DNA of 64,000 nucleotides from Phocaeicola_A sp045647865 (GTDB taxonomy: Bacteria; Bacteroidota; Bacteroidia; Bacteroidales; Bacteroidaceae). The notes beneath the pieces are model-generated. The model saw only the letters and a list, made by a program, of their open reading frames with translations. It did not search any database and was not told the origin of the DNA. Where the stretch lies: assembly GCA_045647865.1 (NCBI GenBank), contig JAZRMW010000057.1:1-64000 (forward strand). Reading direction: 5' to 3'. Each line of letters opens with the position of its first letter. The first letter of the stretch is position 1. Below are positions 1 through 8,490 of the stretch, one piece after another. The position numbers and the translations under genes were made by a program.

Positions 1-62
1 AGCTCCACTATGCTTCAGACTGCGGAGCAAAAGTAATAGAATCAGTTGATATAGACAAATTA

Positions 63-136
63 CATACCACAATTTCAGCCTGCAATTTGACCTATTGAAC
101 AACACATACTTGTTTTCAGCCTGCAATTTGACCTAT
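63..136. repeat. Two-copy direct repeat at the left edge
   Basis: A 23-nt sequence beginning TTTCAGCCTGCAATTTG occurs identically at 73-95 and 114-136. Each copy is preceded by CATAC plus 4 or 5 bases, so the unit is about 41-42 nt in near-tandem. A weaker match (TTCAGACTGC) lies at 14-23. No gene is visible in 1-233. The period is too short for a CRISPR array. Function unknown. Confidence 0.6.
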
Positions 137-233
137 ACGCCTAGATTTTGAAGGAACTAAGACATGCTTTTCGATGATGTTTCTTTATATCATATCCACA
201 ATAAAAAAGGAAAAAAGGTTCATCACGTCCATT

Positions 234-260
234 AAAAGGGGCCCCCGCTATGGAGGCCCC
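234..260 (-). terminator. Rho-independent terminator of the his operon
   Basis: Read on the minus strand, a 9-bp GC-rich stem (GGGGCCTCC against GGGGGCCCC, one T-G pair, 5-nt loop) is followed by TTTTAA. It lies about 50 nt beyond the hisC stop codon, so it probably ends the hisGDC transcript. Confidence 0.75.
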
Positions 261-312
261 GACAATATAACGCATTTCTGCCAAATAACAAGCCCAAAGA
301 CAAAAGGAATGG

Positions 313-1362
313 CTAAAAATTTTGCATAGCCTCCAACAAAGTATCATTCTCCTCGGGTGTCCCCACGGTAATACGCAGACAGTTGGCGCAGAGCAACACA
401 CGATGACGACTACGGACAATAATTCCTTGGGTCAACAAATAGGCATATAGAGCAGGAGCATCGACCATGCGAACAAGTACAAAATTAGCATCTGTAGGAT
501 AGATTTGTAACACACCAGGACACTCATGCAAGCGACTTATCAAACGAGAACGCTCAGCCTTCAGTTCCGTCACCCATTGGGTTATGCGTTGGGGAGTAGA
601 GAGCAAATTTATGGCTTGACGCTGAGTTAGAACGTTTACATTATAGGGATACTTCACCTTGTTGAATAAGGAAATGATCTCAGCTGATGCAAAAGCCATA
701 CCTAAACGGATGCCTGCGCAAGCCCATGCTTTGGAGAAGGTCTGCAAGACGATGAGGCGCGGATACTCGTGCAAAACAGTAAGAAAAGAAGGTTGGGACA
801 TAAAGTCGGCATATGCTTCGTCAATAACCACAACACCATCAAACTCATTTAATACTTTCAAAAGTTCCTCCTGTGGCAGACATTGACCTGTAGGATTATT
901 AGGCGAGCAGAGAAATATAGCCTTTGTCCGCTCATCCACCTTATTTAGTAATGCTTCAGCCGAGAAACGAAAAGTTCCATCAGCCTCAACATTGAGTGGC
1001 ACAGAATGGTAAGTTACATTATTGACATCAGCACATACTTCGTACATACCATAGGTAGGAGCAAGACTAACTACATTGTCCACACCAGGTTCACAGAAGA
1101 TACGGAATATCAAGTCGATAGCCTCGTCGCTACCATTACCCAAGAAGATACATTCCTCACCCACTCCCTTCAGAGGTGCTAACAAATGCTTTACTTCACT
1201 CTGCAACGGATCGGGATAACGGTTGTAAGGAGTATTGTAAGGATTCTCATTAGCATCAAGAAACACCTTAGCATCGAATCCCTTATACTCATCACGTGCT
1301 GATGAGTAAGGTTTCAAGTTCCAAATATTGGGACGAACCAATTCTTGTAGGGTTTTGTTCAT
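313..1362 (-). CDS. hisC: Histidinol-phosphate aminotransferase
   Basis: PLP-dependent class I/II aminotransferase of about 349 residues that transfers the glutamate amino group to imidazole acetol phosphate in cytosolic histidine synthesis. Seen: an N-terminal substrate-side segment with DANENPYNTPYNRYPDP, the SPNNPTG loop, VVIDEAYADF with the PLP-binding Asp, and TFSKAWACAGIRLG with the Schiff-base lysine. An ATG two codons upstream (1368) is possible; I chose 1362 because it gives the family-like start MNKTLQEL. It is the third gene of hisG-hisD-hisC, 66 nt beyond hisD, and is followed by a terminator. The hisB gene that follows in many Bacteroides his operons is absent here. Confidence 0.95.
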   Translation of the reverse strand: MNKTLQELVRPNIWNLKPYSSARDEYKGFDAKVFLDANENPYNTPYNRYPDPLQSEVKHLLAPLKGVGEECIFLGNGSDEAIDLIFRIFCEPGVDNVVSLAPTYGMYEVCADVNNVTYHSVPLNVEADGTFRFSAEALLNKVDERTKAIFLCSPNNPTGQCLPQEELLKVLNEFDGVVVIDEAYADFMSQPSFLTVLHEYPRLIVLQTFSKAWACAGIRLGMAFASAEIISLFNKVKYPYNVNVLTQRQAINLLSTPQRITQWVTELKAERSRLISRLHECPGVLQIYPTDANFVLVRMVDAPALYAYLLTQGIIVRSRHRVLLCANCLRITVGTPEENDTLLEAMQNF

Positions 1363-1428
1363 TATCAATTAATTGATTATTATTTTTCTTGAATCCTATA
1401 GGAAGTAGATATTCCTAAAACGGACTCA

Positions 1429-2709
1429 TCATAGGCTCTCTAATCTCACAGTTACGGCATTCTTGTGGGCATCCAGCTGTTCGGCAGCTGCCATAGTTTC
1501 AATTACCGGACCAATAATGCGCATACCTTCTGGTTTGATTTCTTGGAAGGTAATCTTACGGATAAAACTGTCGAGACTCACACCACTATAAGCCTTGGCA
1601 TAGCCATTAGTAGGCAAAGTATGATTAGTACCCGATGCATAGTCACCTGCACTCTCGGGTGATAGGCTTCCAAGAAATACAGACCCTGCATTTTTCACCC
1701 GTTCAGCCAAATGTAGGTAATCGGCTGTCTCAATAATAAGATGCTCGGGAGCATAGGCATTAGTCATCTCCATGGCCTCATCCATCTCACGCACAAGAAT
1801 GAGTTTGCTGTTCTCTAACGAACGAGCTGCAATCTCTTTGCGAGGAAGTGCAGCCAATTGACGAATGACCTCCTGCTCAACCTTTTCAATCAATCCCTCA
1901 TCAGTAGTCACCAACACTGCCTGACTATCTATGCCATGCTCTGCCTGAGAAAGCAAATCAGCTGCCACAAACATAGGATTGGCCGTAGCATCAGCCAAAA
2001 CTTCCACTTCTGAAGGACCTGCAGGCATGTCAATGGCCACATCGCGCAAAGACACTTGTTGCTTGGCTGCTGTCACATATTGATTTCCAGGACCAAAAAT
2101 CTTATAAACCTTAGGAACACTCTCAGTACCATAGGCCATAGATCCGATAGCCTGTACACCCCCAATTTTATATATACGACTAACACCAGCCACTTGAGCT
2201 GCATAGAGAATAGCCGGATGCACACTTCCGTCACGACGGGGAGGAGTACAGAGCACAATCTCGCCACAGCCAGCTATACGTGCCGGAGTAGCCAACATGA
2301 GTACGGTAGAAAAGAGTGGCGCCGTCCCACCAGGAATATAAAGCCCAACCTTCTCTATAGGAACAGCCTTTTGCCAACAGGTAACGCCAGGGAGAGTTTC
2401 CACCTGACGACCAACAAAAAGCTGATTAGCATGAAACTTTTCTATATTAGCATGGGCCTTCTCTATTGCAGCCTTCAGTTCCGGATCTATCAAAAATGCA
2501 GCTTCCTTCATCTCTTCAGCCGTGACGGACAAAGATTCAAGTTTAACTTTATCAAACATCTCTTCATATTCCAGTACCGCAGTATCACCCTCTGCACGGA
2601 CACGAGCCAACACAGCATTAACAGTATCACGCAACGCCTCTACATCCAATTCCGGACGACGCAGCAATTCATTCCACGTCTCTTTAGCAGGATATCGATA
2701 TATTTTCAT
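1429..2709 (-). CDS. hisD: Histidinol dehydrogenase
   Basis: Zinc- and NAD-dependent enzyme that oxidises L-histidinol to L-histidine in two steps, the last reaction of the pathway. The length of 426 residues matches the family. Visible signatures are YIPGGTAPLFSTVLMLATPA near residue 130, the glycine-rich FGPGNQYVTAAKQ near 205, the DMPAGPSEVEVLAD block, SQAEHG, and the C-terminal LPTNGYAKAYSGVSLDSF. Key residues of the zinc and histidinol sites (SQAEHGID, APEHLII) are present. It lies 12 nt downstream of hisG and is surely cotranscribed, under the attenuator upstream of hisG. Confidence 0.97.
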   Translation of the reverse strand: MKIYRYPAKETWNELLRRPELDVEALRDTVNAVLARVRAEGDTAVLEYEEMFDKVKLESLSVTAEEMKEAAFLIDPELKAAIEKAHANIEKFHANQLFVGRQVETLPGVTCWQKAVPIEKVGLYIPGGTAPLFSTVLMLATPARIAGCGEIVLCTPPRRDGSVHPAILYAAQVAGVSRIYKIGGVQAIGSMAYGTESVPKVYKIFGPGNQYVTAAKQQVSLRDVAIDMPAGPSEVEVLADATANPMFVAADLLSQAEHGIDSQAVLVTTDEGLIEKVEQEVIRQLAALPRKEIAARSLENSKLILVREMDEAMEMTNAYAPEHLIIETADYLHLAERVKNAGSVFLGSLSPESAGDYASGTNHTLPTNGYAKAYSGVSLDSFIRKITFQEIKPEGMRIIGPVIETMAAAEQLDAHKNAVTVRLESL

Positions 2710-2721
2710 TTGAACAGATGT

Positions 2722-3573
2722 TTATAAAATCATTTTCTCAATAGGAAGAACCAGGATTCCTTCAGCACCCAAAGCCTTCAATTTTCCGATAATCTCCCAA
2801 AAGCACTTTTGGTCAAGAACAGTATGTACAGAACTCCACCCCTCTTGTGCCAAAGGCATCACCGTGGGACTCTTCATGCCAGGAAGAACTTCTATAATTT
2901 CCTGCAATTTAGCTGTAGGAGCATTCATCAATACATATTTCTTGTCCTCGGCCATCTTGACTGCCTCAATACGGAACAAAAGTTCATCAAGCACCTCACG
3001 TTTTTCTGATGAGAGGTTTTTATTACCAATGAGCAATGCCTCTGACTTCATCACGACTTCGACTTCACGCAGATTGTTGCTTACCAATGTCGAACCAGAA
3101 CTTACAATATCAAAAATAGCATCTGCCAATCCGATACCAGGAGCAATCTCCACCGAACCAGTTATAACATGAATATCTGTATGGATTCCATTTCTTGACA
3201 TGAAATCTTTCAGAATCTCAGGATATGAGGTAGCAATTTTCTTCCCTTCAAACCAATGTAAACCGGAATAATCAATCGCTGCAGGAATAGCCAATGACAA
3301 GCGACACTTGCTGAACCCCAAACGGCGGACGATCTCAGCATCCTCCTTCCGTTCAAGATATTCATTCTCACCCACAATACCGAGGTCAGCCACTCCACTG
3401 GCTACTGATTGAGGGATATCATCATCGCGCAGAAAAAGCACTTCGATAGGGAAATTTGTAGATTGTACCAACAAAGTTCGCTTAGAGGAACTCAACTTGA
3501 TATCAGCTTCACGCAACAGGTCCATCGTCTCTTCGTACAGACGACCTTTGGATTGTACTGCAATTCTTAACAT
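2722..3573 (-). CDS. hisG: ATP phosphoribosyltransferase, long form
   Basis: Catalyses the first committed step of histidine synthesis, joining ATP and PRPP. At 283 residues it is the long HisG type with a C-terminal ACT-like regulatory domain (roughly residues 210-283), so it should not need HisZ and is normally inhibited by histidine. Seen: the N-terminal MLRIAVQSKGRL, DDIPQSVASGVADLGIVGENE, and the PRPP-binding stretch IFDIVSSGSTLVSNNLREVEVV near residue 155. First structural gene of the operon; expression is probably set by the leader peptide and terminator between 3612 and 3746. Confidence 0.96.
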   Translation of the reverse strand: MLRIAVQSKGRLYEETMDLLREADIKLSSSKRTLLVQSTNFPIEVLFLRDDDIPQSVASGVADLGIVGENEYLERKEDAEIVRRLGFSKCRLSLAIPAAIDYSGLHWFEGKKIATSYPEILKDFMSRNGIHTDIHVITGSVEIAPGIGLADAIFDIVSSGSTLVSNNLREVEVVMKSEALLIGNKNLSSEKREVLDELLFRIEAVKMAEDKKYVLMNAPTAKLQEIIEVLPGMKSPTVMPLAQEGWSSVHTVLDQKCFWEIIGKLKALGAEGILVLPIEKMIL

Positions 3574-3611
3574 AGTTATTATTTTCTATTTTTCTTATTC
3601 CTATTTATACT

Positions 3612-3642
3612 AAAAAAAGAGCCTTCCATTCGGCAAGGCTCT
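3612..3642 (-). terminator. Attenuator terminator upstream of hisG
   Basis: On the minus strand, the 8-bp stem AGAGCCTT/AAGGCTCT with a 9-nt loop is followed by seven T. It lies between the leader-peptide stop codon and hisG. The terminator loop contains CCGAAT, which can pair instead with ATTCGG at the 3' end of the leader reading frame; that would be a plausible antiterminator. The pairing is inferred. Confidence 0.75.
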
Positions 3643-3689
3643 CTTTTGATTGTATCTCTGATACATACGACACAAACACCTCTATCGGC

Positions 3690-3746
3690 CTACCGAATTA
3701 TTCGATGGGAATGATGATAATGATGATGTATTATGCTCAGATTCAT
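3690..3746 (-). CDS. his operon leader peptide, 18 residues
   Basis: A small open frame reads MNLSIIHHHYHHSHRIIR and then TAG. Six of its 18 codons are CAT (His), clustered as HHHYHHSH. It starts about 17 nt downstream of a predicted transcription start and is followed by a terminator ahead of hisG. This is the classic layout of ribosome-mediated attenuation: with little charged tRNA-His the ribosome stalls on the His run, frees the antiterminator and lets hisGDC be read. The frame and codons are seen; the mechanism follows from the his-leader paradigm of other bacteria. Confidence 0.85.
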   Translation of the reverse strand: MNLSIIHHHYHHSHRIIR

Positions 3747-3769
3747 TTCTCATTTCTTTAAAATTGCTG

Positions 3770-3800
3770 CAAAATTACAGCTTTTGATTGACAAATGCAA
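3770..3800 (-). promoter_or_regulatory. Promoter of the his operon
   Basis: On the minus strand, TTG (-33), 20 nt, then TAATTTTG (-7), which matches the Bacteroidetes consensus TAnnTTTG. Transcription would start near 3763, just before the leader peptide. Confidence 0.7.
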
Positions 3801-3844
3801 GTATTCAAACAAAAAATCTTGCATTTATTTACTCTTTTTGAAAA

Positions 3845-4324
3845 TCATTCTTCTATTTCGCATCCTTCAAAACCCATTTCTGTACGAGCCTTCTCTGGAG
3901 GAAATGTAAAATAAGTACACTCCGCACTGCTGCACAATTCACCAGCCATATTATAGATTGCAGCCTCTACAATAAAGATGTTCCGACGCTGTTCCACAAC
4001 ATGAGCTTCAATGTCAATATACTCTTCATTTGTGGATATAGGGCGCTTATATTGAGTCACCATCTTTGAAGTGACACCAGCTCGCTGTGCCTGTCGCATC
4101 ACCGCCCATGCACAAATTTCATCCAACAAAACGGCTTGTATTCCACCATGTAATGTATCTATCCATCCTTGAAATTGTGAAACAGGTTTCCATCTACTCA
4201 CTATTTTATCTCCCACTTCATAGAATTCCATTTTCACGCCATAGGGATTAGATGGAGCACAACCAAAACAATTATATCCTTCACATCCCAACCAAGGATT
4301 TTTCAATTTCTTCCACTCTGCCAT
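3845..4324 (-). CDS. PaaI-like hotdog thioesterase
   Basis: A 159-residue single-domain protein of the hotdog fold, PaaI/YbgC-like acyl-CoA thioesterase group. Seen: WIDTLHGGIQAVLLDEICAW near residue 55, the usual HGG plus acidic catalytic motif on the central helix, followed by the KMVTQYKRPI strand. An N-terminal CEGYNCFGCAPSNPYG segment with three Cys is typical of the Bacteroidetes subgroup; whether it binds a metal is unknown. Cytosolic, no signal peptide. It sits 15 nt downstream of the subtilase gene and may be the last gene of that transcript, though a functional link to the secreted proteins is not obvious. Substrate unknown. Confidence 0.75.
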   Translation of the reverse strand: MAEWKKLKNPWLGCEGYNCFGCAPSNPYGVKMEFYEVGDKIVSRWKPVSQFQGWIDTLHGGIQAVLLDEICAWAVMRQAQRAGVTSKMVTQYKRPISTNEEYIDIEAHVVEQRRNIFIVEAAIYNMAGELCSSAECTYFTFPPEKARTEMGFEGCEIEE

Positions 4325-4339
4325 ATCTATGATTCTTTA

Positions 4340-6493
4340 TTAAAATGCAAACTTGTATGTTTTATCACAAACTCGCAGCAAATATATTCCATGAAAACCT
4401 TCACAAATAGGTATTGCATAACTATCCCCCGTATCAACAGAATCAAATGTCATACATTGCAATTTTGTTCCGATTGGATTATAAAGTTCTATGACAAGGT
4501 TCTTTTCAGAACGAGTAAAACAGAGATTTATACCATTTGCTGAAGTTTGTACAAACAATCCAGGATTGTCAAAAGTATTTTTTTCTACATTACTAACTAA
4601 ATCCAACACCTCCTTCAAACCTGCAAACGCATCAATCTTGCCATACCCACAAGTCATAGAATTAGTGTATTCATCATTCCTTGCTGTTTTTTGCAACACG
4701 GCACGAATCTGTTCTGAATCGAGTTGAGGACAAGCTTGCAACCAAGTTGCCAACACTCCAGTAACAAAAGGAGCAGCCATCGATGTTCCTTGCATATAGG
4801 AGTAGCTGTAGCTATTTTCATTCCATATTACAGCTGATGCTGTCGGATAAGATGAACGATAAGCATCATACGAATTGACTGCAGATGCAATGAATGTTCC
4901 TGGAGCAATCACATCAGGCTTCATACGTCCGTCAATCGTAGGACCCACACTTGAGAATGTAGCCAAGGTACCTAATTCCTCACCTGTCAATTTGACTTGA
5001 CTACTTCCCAGTTCTTTGTATGTATTGCTACTTACATAAGCACCTACAGAAATGATATTCTTTCCTGTTCCACCTATTTCACACAAAGTCCGCTCCTTAT
5101 TACCGGGTATCCACCCTTCGGGAACTTCAGTCTCAAAAGTTGTAAATGTGGCATCAGTCCATGCATGTACTGTACCTGCAGTCCGGGGTGTAACAACCAT
5201 ACCAACAGTCATACCCATTGCACGACTTTCTACTCCCAATGTCAAAAAAGCATGGGGCCTACCATTGATGGGATTCATTTCTGTAGAGATTATGACATTA
5301 CCCTTGATACGACCACTTAGAGTAAATTCTTGAGTAGCACTGCCAGACGAAGCTGTTATAGACATCACTTCTGATGCAGAGTGTTGGCTACCATCAGATG
5401 GACGTGTTACAACTACTTGAAGGTCGAATTCCATCCCCTTGTCACCCCATATATCTATTTCACCCCCGACTTTATCAGCCGTCGGAGCAATTTTGTAAGA
5501 AACCATTGCTTGCATCGGAGTATCATCAGCAGATGCAAATGTCTTACTAACATGGACAGCATCATTTCCGTAGTTACCCATTGAACCTACAAGAATACGT
5601 CCTTCACCCTGAAGTTGGTCGGCAACAAGGTCAAAAGGCGAAGTTCCATCATGAGGACCTTGATGCCACCCTAAACTCATATTTATCACGCAGGGTTTGC
5701 CAACAGAGTCTGCATAATTATAGATATAAGCAATAGCATCAGATATATTAGCACTATTCGTTGTAATAGGGCCTTTGCTGACCAATACAATCTCTGCATC
5801 AGGGGCAATGCCATAGTACAAATTATCTTTTACCCGATGGGCACCAGCAGCGATAGCAGCCACGTGTGAACCATGAGATTGGGTAGTAATATCAGCCTTG
5901 GCTGCCAATATAGCATCTTCAGTAGTCAATTCTATACCATATCCAAAACCTGTAGGAGCAGTTCCCTCTGTACTTCCCTGTTCCCAAACACGCTTGATGC
6001 GTGTAATACCGGTTTCATCATTTGTAAAAGCTGGATGAGTGTAATCAAATCCTCCGTCGATAATGCCTACTACCACCCCTTTTCCTGTGTAAGGCATGCT
6101 CAACCCTTCACCTGTCAACACCTTATCTACTCCAGCTGAAGAACGTGCTTTATCTAACATGGGCTGTATAGGAGTTCCCAATTGAATGTATTTGATAAAT
6201 GGCATTTTTTCCAAAAAAGGAATAACACTTAACGGCATACGTACAGTCAAAATACCATCAAGTTGAAGAGTTATCTTCACTCCCAAATTTTCTAAAGAAG
6301 AGATATCGGGATTATCAGTAACATGCAAATATGCACTCACAACCTCTTTAGTTTCATCAAGGGATGAACGTGTCACATTCTTACTCCTATTCGCAATGAT
6401 ATAGTTTGCTGTAAAAGGCGAAACCTTGCTTTGCCCCACCAAAAATGATGCAGAGGCAAGCAAGGTTATTACTATGATTGATAATCGTTTCAT
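4340..6493 (-). CDS. Secreted S8 subtilisin-like serine protease with C-terminal sorting tail
   Basis: A 717-residue protease. A Sec signal peptide covers residues 1-20 (LLASASFLVGQ). The peptidase S8 domain shows all three catalytic motifs: GIIDGGFDYTHPAF (Asp, near 145), SHGSHVAAIAAG (His, near 206) and GTSMAAPFVTGVLA (Ser, near 569). The long gap between His and Ser implies an inserted domain. The last 75 residues look like a type A sorting domain of type IX secretion (VELYNPIGTKL, then GIYLLRVCDKTYKFAF). It should be exported to the cell surface or medium and degrade proteins. It is fourth of five consecutive genes whose products carry similar tails. T9SS dependence is inferred from the tail. 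Confidence 0.85.
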   Translation of the reverse strand: MKRLSIIVITLLASASFLVGQSKVSPFTANYIIANRSKNVTRSSLDETKEVVSAYLHVTDNPDISSLENLGVKITLQLDGILTVRMPLSVIPFLEKMPFIKYIQLGTPIQPMLDKARSSAGVDKVLTGEGLSMPYTGKGVVVGIIDGGFDYTHPAFTNDETGITRIKRVWEQGSTEGTAPTGFGYGIELTTEDAILAAKADITTQSHGSHVAAIAAGAHRVKDNLYYGIAPDAEIVLVSKGPITTNSANISDAIAYIYNYADSVGKPCVINMSLGWHQGPHDGTSPFDLVADQLQGEGRILVGSMGNYGNDAVHVSKTFASADDTPMQAMVSYKIAPTADKVGGEIDIWGDKGMEFDLQVVVTRPSDGSQHSASEVMSITASSGSATQEFTLSGRIKGNVIISTEMNPINGRPHAFLTLGVESRAMGMTVGMVVTPRTAGTVHAWTDATFTTFETEVPEGWIPGNKERTLCEIGGTGKNIISVGAYVSSNTYKELGSSQVKLTGEELGTLATFSSVGPTIDGRMKPDVIAPGTFIASAVNSYDAYRSSYPTASAVIWNENSYSYSYMQGTSMAAPFVTGVLATWLQACPQLDSEQIRAVLQKTARNDEYTNSMTCGYGKIDAFAGLKEVLDLVSNVEKNTFDNPGLFVQTSANGINLCFTRSEKNLVIELYNPIGTKLQCMTFDSVDTGDSYAIPICEGFHGIYLLRVCDKTYKFAF

Positions 6494-6505
6494 TCGAATG
6501 ACAGA

Positions 6506-8392
6506 TTACTTGATAAGCAGTTTCTGAATATTTACACCTCCTGAAGACAACAGAGTACGCACGACATAAAGCCCAGCAGGAAGATAGAATGTATGTTCAT
6601 CTTGATTCAAGGAGCCAGCGAATGCTCCTGATACCGTATAGAACTCTACTTGTTGAAAATCACCTGAAATATGCATTCTTACACCATCAAAAGAGAAAAT
6701 AGGTACACGTTCGGAAACAACGGATGATTCAATTCCATCAGGAGATATATTCGTAGTCACAGGAATTTTTGCAGCATTGTACACATTACATGCTGTAGGA
6801 TCACTATCACTAAAATCACTAACAAAAGCAACTATTTGCATATTCGACAATATAGCATTAAAGGTTGCCCCTTCATAACTTCCATAAGTTACAGTCATAG
6901 CTTCAGGAACTTTATAATCAAAAGTATAACGGTGAGTTTCTCCTGCTTTCAATATGATTTGTTGTCCCCAAGCACTGTTGTTCAATGTTCCACAAAACAC
7001 ATGATTATGGGTATATTGACTTCCACCACTGGCTTGCATACCAACAAGTCCATCCTGTACCAACCACACATTGAGTGTATGCATTGAATTACTTGGTACA
7101 ACATACGTATATACGTCCACCGTTACTTTACCGGTACGGGTTGTTTCATCTATTTCGTTATACATTTTAATACCCACATAAGGCTGAGTATTTCTAAATG
7201 CTTGCACTGCACTTTTTGTTGCAGAAGCATCTGTAGTAGCAAACACTACAGATGTAGCACTGACATCATTGACAAGTGTACGATTAAACATGCCCGCAGG
7301 TGCATAGGTTCCTGAAGTACCATACAACCATGTGTATGAATAGCTTTCCGCCATGGTAAACTGATCGGGGTAATACCCCGCATGATGAGCAACCTCTATA
7401 AACTCATCCTCAATCCCCTTCATAGCATTGGCTAAATTGGTATGTCCTGCAGGACAGTTTCCACAAGCTTGGCCCGTAAAGACTTCTACCAATATTTTCT
7501 TTTCTACACCTGCAGGATAGAAAAATACAGAACTTTTAGCTTTATTATCAGACAACTCAACATCCACATTAGCATTCACATTAGAAACTTCTATTTCCAA
7601 ATCCAATGAACCTGATTCATCGGTCAAATATTCGGGAAGTGTAAAGTCATACGTAGCGCCACTTGCCAAAGAAAGGCCAGTCACTTGAGTAGTGACAGGT
7701 GCTGCATTACCAACCTTACAAGTAAGATCAAACGAAGTAATGGTCTCTGTTCCAAAATTGAAAACCTGACCATTGAAGACCTGCGCCTTTCCTGCAACTT
7801 GATAACCAACTGGAACGATAGGTTTTACCATTAAATCAATAAAATTCTCAATCCCTGACACTTTCATCTGAATATTTGGAGCACCAAATCCCTGTTGAGA
7901 TACATCCACCCATTCACCTTCCTTGTATGCCCATGATACTCCGGCTTCAAAATTGTTACTCAAATCAAAAGAGAGCGGTTTATAAGAAGTACTTACTTCA
8001 ACTATATGTCCAACATAGAAAGGCTCTCCATCCAATACATAAACGCTTTCTAATGGGTATTCATACATTTTTTCACGCGATGAAGCAGGTTTGAAGTTCA
8101 TCTCAAAAAGAGATGTACCGCCTAATTCTCTAGTAATAAAGAATCTTCCTTTAGTTACTTGAGTAGTACTTACATAAGTCAAGAAACTTTCTACAGAAGC
8201 CCCTTTTAACAAGGCTGCCTTTTCTGCATCCACATAAAAAGCCATACCCTGTTTTTCTGTAGAACCAAAGCGAATAATATCATTCTTATTCAACTTTCCA
8301 TTTGTATAACCAATGGTTACTTGAGCTGCAACAGATGTTATTGCAAACAAAAAAGTAAAGGCTGCAAATAAATGCTTATTCAAAATTCTCAT
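6506..8392 (-). CDS. Secreted Omp28-like protein with thioredoxin-type CxxC and sorting tail
   Basis: A 628-residue exported protein with a signal peptide (LFAAFTFLFAITSVAAQ). The central part, from about residue 300, reads KILVEVFTGQACGNCPAGH; this CxxC start of a thioredoxin-like fold is the hallmark of the Omp28-related family of Bacteroidetes. Upstream lie beta-rich, CARDB-like segments (residues 200-290). The C-terminus (YLPAGLYVVRTLLSSGG, then QKLLIK) resembles a T9SS type A sorting domain. It is 12 nt from the subtilase gene, so likely cotranscribed. The role is unknown: the CxxC suggests redox or disulfide chemistry, but many Omp28 relatives have no assigned activity. Paralogous in layout to the 11594-13453 gene. 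Confidence 0.75.
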   Translation of the reverse strand: MRILNKHLFAAFTFLFAITSVAAQVTIGYTNGKLNKNDIIRFGSTEKQGMAFYVDAEKAALLKGASVESFLTYVSTTQVTKGRFFITRELGGTSLFEMNFKPASSREKMYEYPLESVYVLDGEPFYVGHIVEVSTSYKPLSFDLSNNFEAGVSWAYKEGEWVDVSQQGFGAPNIQMKVSGIENFIDLMVKPIVPVGYQVAGKAQVFNGQVFNFGTETITSFDLTCKVGNAAPVTTQVTGLSLASGATYDFTLPEYLTDESGSLDLEIEVSNVNANVDVELSDNKAKSSVFFYPAGVEKKILVEVFTGQACGNCPAGHTNLANAMKGIEDEFIEVAHHAGYYPDQFTMAESYSYTWLYGTSGTYAPAGMFNRTLVNDVSATSVVFATTDASATKSAVQAFRNTQPYVGIKMYNEIDETTRTGKVTVDVYTYVVPSNSMHTLNVWLVQDGLVGMQASGGSQYTHNHVFCGTLNNSAWGQQIILKAGETHRYTFDYKVPEAMTVTYGSYEGATFNAILSNMQIVAFVSDFSDSDPTACNVYNAAKIPVTTNISPDGIESSVVSERVPIFSFDGVRMHISGDFQQVEFYTVSGAFAGSLNQDEHTFYLPAGLYVVRTLLSSGGVNIQKLLIK

Positions 8393-8420
8393 AGATTTAT
8401 ACCAATAAAAGCTTAAAATA

Positions 8421-8477
8421 AAACGGTCTCCTGCTTCAATAAATTAACATATAATTATTGAACACAAAAGACCGTTT
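8421..8477 (-). terminator. Intercistronic hairpin after the 8491-11565 gene
   Basis: Arms AAACGGTCT (8421-8429) and AGACCGTTT (8469-8477) enclose a second nested pair, TTCAATAA/TTATTGAA. On the minus strand the stem is followed by TATTTTAAG. It lies in the 98-nt gap between two secreted-protein genes, and may end or trim the transcript there. Confidence 0.5.
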
Positions 8478-8490
8478 AATACGATTAAAA

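Noticed and set aside
63..136. CRISPR array fragment at the left edge
   Set aside because: Period of 41 nt and 18-nt spacer are too short, and no cas gene is present.
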